Part shown: in pieces, positions 54,701 through 64,000 of the stretch
How positions within the stretch are numbered: position 1 is the stretch's first letter
Layout of the letters: the number at the start of each line of letters is the position of its first letter
From: Triops longicaudatus
Lineage: Eukaryota > Arthropoda > Branchiopoda > Notostraca > Triopsidae
Assembly: GCA_022885665.1 (NCBI GenBank)
Contig: JAGQDJ010000618.1
Span: 62,001 to 126,000 of the forward strand
Reading direction: 5' to 3'
DNA length: 64,000 nucleotides
Made by a program: the position numbers and the translations under genes
Notes under the pieces: generated by a model
What the model was told of the DNA's origin: nothing
What the model saw: only the letters and a program-made list of their open reading frames with translations
The model's database searches: none

Positions 54701-57700
54701 ATTCTCGTATATGCAAAGATCATGTGTGGTGTGCCATTGCCATCTTGCCCTTTGACTTGTCCTTAGCTTTTGCCGCGTCTCCAGCATGTCGGGATTTTAA
54801 ATCTTCCCAAGGGGCAAGAAAAACGAGACCGAAAAGGGTGTCTCTCGCTTCCTTTGCCCCTGAATATAGAAATACGTCCCTTTTTAGGTCCCAGCATCCC
54901 TAAATTTGCCCTTCCTACCCCCTGCTAACCCTCAAACGGTCAATTTCATTGCCAAATCTTGCGAACAGGGAAGTTTTCGCTCAAAACTGCCTTATCTTGC
55001 CGACTTATCAGTTGTGTCAGCTAAATGAAGGCATTTTCACTTAAGTCACACGTATTCTTCGAGAAGAAGCTTTTTCTTATCAAGCTAGTGGGCCACGTTG
55101 GGGGGGTTGGTAGGCCGCACCCTGCGTCTGCTGTTCTCATTCTTTCAATCTCTTTCCTCAATGGCTTTGATTCCGAAAAAAAAGGAAAAAAAAAACAGGT
55201 TCGTCTCCAATTTCTTGGCTTTATATAAAAACGGCGGTTAAGACCATTTTCTTAAGATATATACCGGAATGTTTGAAAGCAGTGGGCAAAGAAGAACGTG
55301 GAGGGGGTAAACCACCTCCTCCACGTGACCGTGGTAATTCCGAAGGCATTTTCCAGCTTTTTTTTGGCGCACTTTTTCCGGTCGGGATGAAAAATGTTAC
55401 TTAGTCCAAACTTAATCCGGTTGTCATGGCTTGAGCAACGAGAACTTCCAACGTTGTAAATGTTCCCACGAGTTTTATAGCACTAAATCTTTTATTCCCC
55501 AATTCGAAAATTTTAACACTTTTCGAGATTTTTTAAAGCTTAAATACACGGCTTCATTTTTTTTGGTCAGAAATTCTGTGCACAGAAAACGTCCAGAAAT
55601 ATTCACGAAAAATATCCAGAAATATTCACTAAAATTCATAAAAGTTCAAATAAAAAGGTACACTGATTTTAAAAAATGCGTAGGAATATTTAGAAGGAAT
55701 TCTGGACGAATGAGATAATCCGAGCTTCGGGAATTTTTTGTTCACGTTAGATTACGAAATGTAATAGAAATATTCTTGAGAACAGGTGCAAAAACCACAT
55801 CACGAATTTTGGGGAATATAGCTGTTAAAATTCGCACAGTTTTTATATTCTGTGAACTATGGTAACGTAAATAAACACGGAATTCACTGGAATGGGACTG
55901 TATCCTTTCAAAGTTCGGGAATAAAGTCGGAAACGGTTTAAAACGGTCGTTAAGAGCAGCGAGCGTGTGTGATCTCTCACTTGTCTCACAGCTCCGAGTT
56001 GTCTGGAGCAGCGTCTCTTGTCCTCTCCCGCAGACTTGCGAGCTCTAACCGTTCGTTAAGGTCGCCGGAGGGTCCCAACCCCACGAATCCCTGTCTCACA
56101 AGCGCCGCCTACCTGTCTCAAGCTTCCCCTCCTATCCGTAGCTGCGTTACGGAACGGGACGCTTTTTCGGAACATTGTTTCTACCCTACTTGTGCCAATT
56201 TCAGTCCGGGTTATGTTCTATTGCCCCGCTAGAGGACATAAATTGGCAGATAGAAGGAAAACTAAAGTTCTGAAACCTTGATCCGTGGCTGAAAGCATGC
56301 TGACGAATCTTGATTTGATTGTCCAGAAAAAAACTGGTACACCTCTACGAGTTAATGCAATAGATCCGTCCCAGCTTATATTGGCAACAATGAAATGCAA
56401 CCTGCATGTACCGTAAAAAGTGAGTGTTACACAGTAAAGAATCAGATTTCCTTTCGTTGAAAATAGAATTTCCATATTTGGGTTGGAAATAGTTACTTTG
56501 ACTCTTATTATTTGACTCTTATCAACATCTAACCATTTAACGTAACCAATATAAAATAACTTAGCCAAGCTTTGCTCAATTTAGCTAACAGAACCTTGCT
56601 TACGTCAATATAACTTAATTAGCAAGCCTAAGTAACCTATTAAAACGACCCAAATATGCAATTGAAGTATAAATTACACGAAAACTTTTGTAAAAAAGAA
56701 CGATTTCATTCCAGAAAAAATGCCGCGCGCCAAGTGTGTGACGTCAGTTTTGGCATTGGCATTCCGCTTCAAAAATTGTTTAGGAAGAACACAGCCATAT
56801 ACGTATCTGTCTGGTATACATGGTGGTGTTAGTATCTTGTCCGCATTTACTTTAATTTACTCGTCAAGTGGGTGGGGTCAAAGGCCACCGCATATATATA
56901 CTCTTTTATTTTTCCTAAATTTTTCTCAAGTTTTCGGTCGACGTTTGAACTCTCCAGTCAGGCATTAAAAAAAAGCGCAACGGGGTTTTCAAAATGCATC
57001 TATTTTTTCATCTCCCTCTTCTCCTTCGTTCTTCTTCTCCTTTCTCCTCTTGTCCGTTTTTTAATATTTTGATTACAATTCTGACCTTAAGAGCCAGCGT
57101 GTTTGGGTGAGAGTTGAAAGTTTCGGGAGATCCACACGGCGCTTGAGAAAAAAGAATAAAACGGTGGATGACTCACATCCACTATCGCTGCGTTTGAATC
57201 TTATTTAGGAGACCCGAAATCATAATAACATTGGTAAGGGCAGAAGGAGCCTGCTTTTGGTAAAAAGCAAAAAGGCCAAAAAGCAGTTGGCCTTAGCCAA
57301 AAGTCTAGGATCAAGGCTCAGGTGGGATGGTTTTACCTGCTGCTGCGTCCAGAAGCTGACTACTATACGATACTATGAACAACTGCTATCTTTCAACAAA
57401 ACGAAAAGGTGTTGTCGTCGTGGCGGAGATAATTTCGGATTCGTAAGGTTGCGAACCTTTCAAGAAAACAAAAAGAATGGAATTTACCCACGGGCTTTAA
57501 CTTTTTTTTTTCTTTTTATATTTATTTACAATTTATTTTTTATTTATTTATTTATTTTTTTAAAGCGAAGAATTAGTTGGGTGTACTGGACGTGGTATCG
57601 GAGATAAGTGCGAATTCCCGGTCCGGTTGATTTTTCTGTGTAAAAAGATAGGATTTTATGAAGATGATAGTATCAGATTTTTTTGAAGACCATAAAATTT

Positions 57701-58129
57701 AAACGTCGGGTTTTATGGCAAGTCGTGCGTTAATATCACCCGCGTTTAATGGATCCCAAGCATGTGATGGGGAATGTACACGCATTAAATGCCACAAAAA
57801 TGATTCGAGGATTTCACAGACTCGTCAAGTGTGTTAACTTTCGAAAGCAAAAATTGCTGTTTCTGCGCTTCTTCAAGCGGAATTACGGAACGTGCATGGG
57901 AAAACAAGCTCGTCGTGTTGCTTCTTATGCCTCTGATCACGATTTTTAGCCTAAAACATGAGCATATAGGCACGTTGGTCTATTTGAGGTTTGTAAAAGA
58001 ATTTTATGAAATTGTGCCGAAATAATACGCTTGACCATTTTCTTTAAAAGAAATTACAAATTATTTCGGAAGAAATAATAATGAAAGAGATCTGTACAAA
58101 AATACGGTAAGTCTTAAAAATGTTCACTT
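51717..58129. other. Region upstream of the RING exon with no recognised gene
   Basis: The acceptor before 51716 shows that at least one more TANC/rols exon lies upstream, but none was recognised here. Sequence is AT-rich with CA repeats near 52023. A block at about 55950-56230 is less AT-rich (see findings). Remaining open frames are short and without family features. Confidence 0.4.
55296..55326. repeat. Short inverted repeat, 13-bp arms
   Basis: ACGTGGAGGGGGT (55296-55308) and ACCTCCTCCACGT (55314-55326) pair with one mismatch around a 5-nt loop. Confidence 0.7.
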
Positions 58130-58760
58130 GATTGCACTTCCTACGATTAACTGCTGTCTGTCCGCAGTGTTTTCAAGTTTGAAGGGCATTTTGGCTTTTA
58201 AATCGAGTTTTTCGCGCCTTCCATGACTTCAACGCGCTCTCCTCCAAAAACCCGTAAGCTATAACACAAGAAAAGGGTCAGAGTTTGCTGGGTAATCTTA
58301 AACATCGAATTTGCCTAGACGCGAAAGGCTCTGACTGTTTTTATTTAGGTGACGTATAGCCTAATCAATTAAGTATCTTCTTACATAAGACAGAGCCTCT
58401 AGCTATTATAGTTCTCTTTACGTACAGAAAATTCCAAGACGCTCAAAATCCAAAAAAAAAGTCTCATTGAATTTCTTGCCACCGTGTAAAAGGATACTAA
58501 AGCTTTCAAATCCCAATTTCAAACACTTTGTGTACTTTAACCACGATTTATGTGGCAATTCCGTATAGTAAATGTATGAATATGAAACAATTTCTTAGAA
58601 TTCCTTAAAAACTCAATTCCGCAGCAAAAGCTCGCTAAGGGCAGAATTCTTTTAATAAAACCCCCCGAAAACCGTCTCCACTATGTCTGAGGAATGCTCA
58701 TAAATACGTTACCAAAACAGTGTACAGAGTAAACATTTTAATTTGGGAACCCATTACGAG
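58130..58760. repeat. Diverged low-copy repeat, copy A
   Basis: Homologous in the same orientation to 61535-62060. The best-kept core is 58249-58345 (GCTATAA-ACA-GAAAAG-GTCAGAGTT then CATCGAATTTGCC and GCGAAAGGCT). Outer limits are estimated by eye. No long open frame spans it. Confidence 0.65.
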
Positions 58761-61534
58761 CTTAAAAAAGTAGGCAAAACAGGTTTTGTGGGTATGACAA
58801 ACGAGCTTGACGCAATTAGGCACCCAGACAAGTCAAAAAGAAATTTTAGTCAACTAGACTTACTATAATTAAAAGAGGGAAAGAGAGAAAGGGAAATTTT
58901 CGTGGCAGGTCTCTCTTCCGAAGACGACGTAAAAAAAGTAAAATAATAAAGGTAAAGTATGAAGAGTGAAAAAGGCTGTACAACTCAGCTCAGCATGTTA
59001 TCAACTGTCGTGAATCGAATCGTGGTTGCCCTGACCTATAAAAGGCAATGTAAGAGAACTTGTTTCTTTTGTCCCTACTTATGAAAAAACGTACTACGTA
59101 CTACACACTAACAAAACTCCTCCATCGACCACCATTAAGACTTTTGCCTTGGTCTTATATAAACTCCCTTTAAGCTCCTATTCAATAGCACTCGCACCTG
59201 CATCAGCGATAAGCATCAATCTTTCTCTCTTTACACCCAACACATAAAAAAATGCCCACATGTTCCCAGCAATTTTTCTAGCTTCAGCCCTTTACGACAA
59301 AAGCTTCTTAAAGATATATTTATATGGGTCATAAGAAAAAGGTTACTAACGAAAAACAAGCCCTAGTAAACCCCCTCAACCCCCTAATTACCGGCCTATT
59401 TGGAGGGGTTCTATTCCCTTGAGGAAATTTTCCGAAACCAAGCCTTTAAAACCACAAGCCCCAGAGGCTTTAAAATAGTTTGAGATCAGTTGGAGAGTTT
59501 CCCGAAAAACTGCGGTCTTTTTCTTGAATTAAATCGTGTATCCCTTTGGACGAAATAGGGAATGGTTTCAATTGCGGGCAATTTCAACCGAAGGGTGAAA
59601 ATCTGCTGAGCGACCAAAGAGTCAACAGAGGCGACGGTCGTAAAAAGGTTCGTTTGACTTTGGAGGGGGAAAAAAGAAAAATAAGATGGATCGGGATAAC
59701 TAAATAGTTTTCCCCTGCCTTGTTTGAGCTTCTTCATTTCAATGGTTTGACCTGCTGGGCAGGAGCATAGGGAGTAAGAACAACGGCATCAGCGAGCCCG
59801 AAAAAGGTATTCTCGCGTCCAGCACGTTTTCGCCACACACATGCACACACGTACTACAGCTCATTTGCATATGCTTCATCAGGTCACAGACTTGATCAGA
59901 CACGCAGCCTGAGCGCATATGGGTTCGAAAGCGGTGTCCCTTATAACGAACGTAATACGTTCTTGGATAGTAGTCGCTGTACGAAACGTTCGAAAAGGCG
60001 CTAATATCTCTTAAGATTGCATGGAATTTTCTTCAGTCCGTTAGCGAACATGATTTCGTTTCAGAAAAGTATGAAAATTCAGAAAGATGGAAAAGTATGC
60101 AAAAGTGTGAACGTTAGAAAATGATTTTTTTAACAAATCGTTAAGTTAGATGGAGTATAATATAATTATCGCATTTCGTCTTTGTATCAACAGAGAATAT
60201 TTTTCTGTTACGTGCCCCGCGCCTGTTATGCTTCGTCGACATTTCAGCTCCCATAATGAAAATTTGTACTAATTAGCTTAATTACAAGAGTTGTGATAAA
60301 TAAGCTTTTTGCCAAAAACACAGCTTTTTCAAAGAAAAGGGTTAAATTGCATCACAGCTTTATACGTTATATCACATTATATCACAGCTTTACCTTACAT
60401 TTTAGTGTTTCCTTCCGTTTGTTTAGGCTCGGTGCGCCTCTAGCGTGAAAATTTTGCTTTACCTGACAGCCTAATTCAACCAGCAATCTAATTTTAACGA
60501 AACTTAAAAGACCACGTGGCGTTCAACTAAAAAATACCACCAAACAGTTCAACACAAAAGTACTAATTATGATTTCCTGTGCAACAATTAAAATTCTGTT
60601 CTGTCTTTCCCGTTGTCCAACTTCTTGGTAATTCTCTGCGGATCGTATCCGAGTCGTTCGTTGCATGAGGCGTTTGTTGTACAGAGCATCACCATCACAG
60701 TATATGTTTTGATGTTATGTAGTGTCTACATGCAAAGTAGACTGGTCTTTGGCAGGTGCCAAAACAGCCATTGTTGTGTTTTTGCCTAACTGGGTAATTC
60801 CAGCGCGCAGAATGGTAAAAACACACATGAGTGAAGAGAGTAAGAGGGAGTAAGAACGATAGACCGACATAGAGAAATGAGATAAAGAGAGTCAGGGCGC
60901 TCACACCTCGGTTCCTTTCAAGAATAGCTTGCAGGGTTTGTACTACTACGCAGGAATACAGAGTAGCTCACACACGAGCACGATCGTGACGTGACCTCCC
61001 GAGCGCTTGGGAACGTTTTTTTTTAACGGGGGAATATAGAATTACCAAGGTTTTTAAGGTGTTGTACACATCAAAGATAACGAAACCTTTTTTTTACTGT
61101 TTGCAAAAGAGGTGACGTCGACGGGACGTTTAGGGATGATTGATACTAGTTTTTTTCTAAAAGAAAACGAAAAAAGGGGGGTTGAAAGAATGGGCTAAAA
61201 ATAGGGCAGGCAGACCTCGTGGATTTATTTAAATCACAAAAAAAGTCATGAACTCTTTGGCTTTGCTACAGAAAGCCGCACGTGCTAGCGTTTCGCTAAT
61301 TTCACTTGGTAAAATAGATATATAGTTTAAAGAAAATTGAACTGAATAACACAAGCCTTATTGTAAGCTACATATTTGTAAAACGATTTATTGCATAAAG
61401 AATAGTTATACTAAGAACATCAAAGGCGATAATACTTCAGCAATCCGACGTGACTCGGCTTTGAATGAACTATAAAATTATTTGTGAATTGTTTCGTAAA
61501 CTTTGATGCATTTTCAGCTGTATGAATGCATATT
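58761..61534. other. Non-coding stretch between the two repeat copies
   Basis: No exon recognised. A TAGAGGCGC motif (reverse) lies at 60434. Several short A- and T-rich runs are present. Confidence 0.4.
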
Positions 61535-62060
61535 CGCACTTGGTTACATTTCCTACGGTCTCTTACGGGAGTTCGGCTTTATATGTTGAGTTTCCATGCG
61601 TTTTATCTTCGCAAGACCCAACCTACCTTACGCATGCCCCTCGGAAAACCCATAAGCTATAAGACAGGAAAAGAGTCAGAGTTGGCTGGGTAATTTTGAA
61701 CATCGAATTTGCCCGCAGGCGAAAGGCTATTACTGTGTTTCGTGTTTCGATATCAGGAAGGCTGATTAATCTAGTATCATTTTAGGTAAAATAAAGCCTC
61801 TTACTACCATAGTTGTCTTTCGGTAGTGAAAATTCGAAGACATTTGAAAATGTGAAAGAAATATCTTGCTTTCAACATCTTTGTGCCACGAAACATGCTA
61901 AAACAAAAGCATTTTGGGTATCCTAAGAAAGACCATTAATCTCTGAAGCTAAAGACCACCCAGTTTATTGCGTTGTGGAGTTGAGAAGCACTAGATGTCT
62001 TATTGTTTCTCATAAAACGTTCGAAGTTACCCTATGGGATCAGAATAACCCATTTGACGC
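61535..62060. repeat. Diverged low-copy repeat, copy B
   Basis: Partner of 58130-58760. The core at 61646-61745 has clearly higher identity than the flanks. Copies are about 3.4 kb apart in direct orientation. Confidence 0.65.
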
Positions 62061-64000
62061 GTGTATTTATTCCTAGAAAATCATTCCTACAAGGTTTAAT
62101 AATCATTGCACTATTTATCAGTAGCTTACCACGCGTTAAACCTAATATTACCAAACTCATTCTCGAAGTGTAACAAAAAATGTTCCACGAATACAGTGGT
62201 GAAACAACTCTTCACAAATGTCTTTAATACCCATTATCTAAAAGGAAAGGATGAAAACCCAAGTCAGGTGACGTGTACCTATTGCCTACCACAGTGTCCC
62301 TGGTTTTTATGGCCCACGTGGGGATTTTTGTTGTTGGAACAGAACATTAAGTCACCTAAGACCTATTAAACTTGTTTTCCTTCGAAAAGCGCATAAATTC
62401 TACTGAAAACAAATAAATCTGAAAAGTAAAGAAGCTAAATTTAGCCACACGGAAAAGGGGTCTCTTGATTTAACAGGCTACGGCTTCTAGTTTGACACAT
62501 TTTTAAGAACGCTGTAGTAGGAAAAGTTTGCTCGGGTTCAAATACGCAGTAAGTCAGCGTTTCAAAAGTTCTCCAGCGCGAAGGGGAAAATGTTTTCAAA
62601 GCTGAGGCGGTGACGCAATATCCGTGTTTTAAGACCAAATAAAATATCTCCTTGTAATATAAAATGAGTTTCGCAAGTTCCGTTCAAGAAAGCAGCGTAC
62701 GTAAGTTACTAAAGATTTTTATCGCTTGACATACTTATCTTACCATGTTAGCGCGTGTGTTCAATCGAACAAATTAACCAAATATAACGCACTGCGCGCA
62801 AAATGAAACTTTCGAGAAGTGACTGAAGTACATTAAAACAACGTTGATAATGGATGATGCATTAGATGGCTGATATTTGATAATAAATGCTTGACTAAAT
62901 TCTTTGTTGACTGATAATTCACTGAGTTTGTTGATATATTGCTTACGTAATACTCGGGAGTGAACCATGTATTGGCAATTCGCACGGCATACTAAACGGC
63001 GACCTTCAACGCCTTCAACATTGAGAAGATGGTTACAATGAATTTCATCCAATTAGGTTGATGTTCACTACAGCAGAAAATTCACCATAACCTTATTCAG
63101 AAAGTCCTCTTTACGGTCAAGCTACACATGGAGCACGCATGGCTGCTGAACTTTCACACCAATTAAGATTAAACATGCGCACGTGCTGTAGAATCGTTTC
63201 AGAATGTGTCCTTACTTGCCAAAATTTAATTAGATCTCCCAAGTCGTTCGCTAAGGAGGAAATTAGACGCCAATGGTCAGTGGGAATTCATCGGAGGGGG
63301 AAGTGGGCGTGGTGTCGGCACACTTGAATCCAATTTCCTCCCCGCTCCGGTCGAAAAATTTCAGGGGTTCACTTTTACAATCCCATAAAAAAACTACTGA
63401 AATTAACCTAACCAAATTTTGCACTTTCAAAAGCCAATTTTGTTCCAAGATTCTAATCCTTGGTTCAGAAAAAAAATGTTGAACGTCTTTCACGCACGAG
63501 CGTGAGTGAACTGAAGACCACATTTAGACGCTGAAGCCGACGCCGGCGTCGGCGGCCACGACGCCCAGACCGGGAAGTACGGTGCGGAGGCGGGGCTTCG
63601 CGCTCAATTACATTCCACCGATAGAAAATAAAAAGTCTTTTCCTGCTGTCTCTGTGCCAAGAAGTCTCGTAACCCGAATCGCCTAAAACGGGAAATGTTC
63701 TAACTTGGGATGAATCATCCGAAGAATTCAACAATGCGGTAAAATTCAACTTTGAATTTTAGTGTCCAATACTTTTCCAGTTTTAAGCATACAGAACGTT
63801 GGATTATAAAGAATTGAAACTGAATTCCTGGTTACGAATACTTCGTAGGATTTTCAAAAGTAAGAACTTTGCTTTAGCTCATTGAACTGATGTCGAAAAG
63901 GTCATTAAAACAATAATAAAGGACAGAGACAATTAGACCAATCAAAAACCGAAAAGAGTTTTACAAATCCTTTAAAAAATTCTGATATTGTCAATTATTC
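62061..64000. other. Right end of the window, no firm gene
   Basis: No gene can be called. On the minus strand, 63280-63370 and 63600-63690 have exon-like features (see findings). GC-box-like motifs occur near 63305 and 63590. Confidence 0.35.

Overview
This window is nuclear DNA of an AT-rich animal, most likely an arthropod. All genes have GT-AG introns, and six of the eight are conserved animal genes whose closest remembered relatives are arthropod proteins: a Pur-alpha with the arthropod-type IGADGRRSQI segment, an RpL32 ending SEENE, a Mob3 starting MALSGF-FFQKGK, a tropomodulin, a neuropeptide F, and a TANC/rolling-pebbles scaffold that still has its N-terminal RING. I cannot resolve the subgroup (insect, crustacean, chelicerate or other) without a search. 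There are no bacterial operons, CRISPR arrays or viral genes.

Layout. 1-5.9 kb: a solo LTR, then the 3' five coding exons of Pur-alpha (+). 6.0-14.5 kb: a complete 22-exon RIC1 gene (+). 15.4-16.5 kb: MOB3 (-, 5 exons), convergent with RIC1 and divergent from RpL32 (+, 17.0-17.4 kb). 17.5-18.5 kb: repeats, a tRNA-derived SINE and an assembly gap. 18.9-21.7 kb: an SLC17 anion transporter (-, 8 exons). 21.7-25.0 kb: no gene seen, but many GC-box-like motifs. 25.1-29.9 kb: tropomodulin (-, 6 coding exons). 29.9-34.4 kb: no firm gene. 34.4-34.8 kb: neuropeptide F (+, 2 coding exons, split inside the Arg codon of the C-terminal RPRF motif). 35.4-51.7 kb: TANC/rolling pebbles (-, 16 coding exons in view, 5' end missing), whose introns hold a 599-nt pure poly(A) tract and a second solo LTR. 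51.7-64 kb: no gene recognised; probably the 5' part of the TANC/rols locus plus intergenic DNA, with a diverged repeat pair at 58 and 61.6 kb.

The genes do not form one pathway. RIC1 acts in Golgi trafficking, RpL32 in the ribosome, MOB3 in kinase signalling, Pur-alpha in nucleic-acid binding and RNA transport, SLC17 in anion transport and NPF in peptide signalling. Tropomodulin and rolling pebbles are both muscle/actin-related in arthropods and sit on the same strand, which may be chance.

Exon boundaries were derived by hand: every junction given keeps the reading frame and obeys GT-AG. The most interesting observations are the NPF intron, whose retention would give the same RPRF end but no amidation signal; the RING-STAND ATPase-ankyrin-TPR architecture of the TANC/rols gene; two solo LTRs with perfect 4-bp target duplications and a conserved internal palindrome; and a 9-bp motif (TAGAGGCGC) found at least six times.
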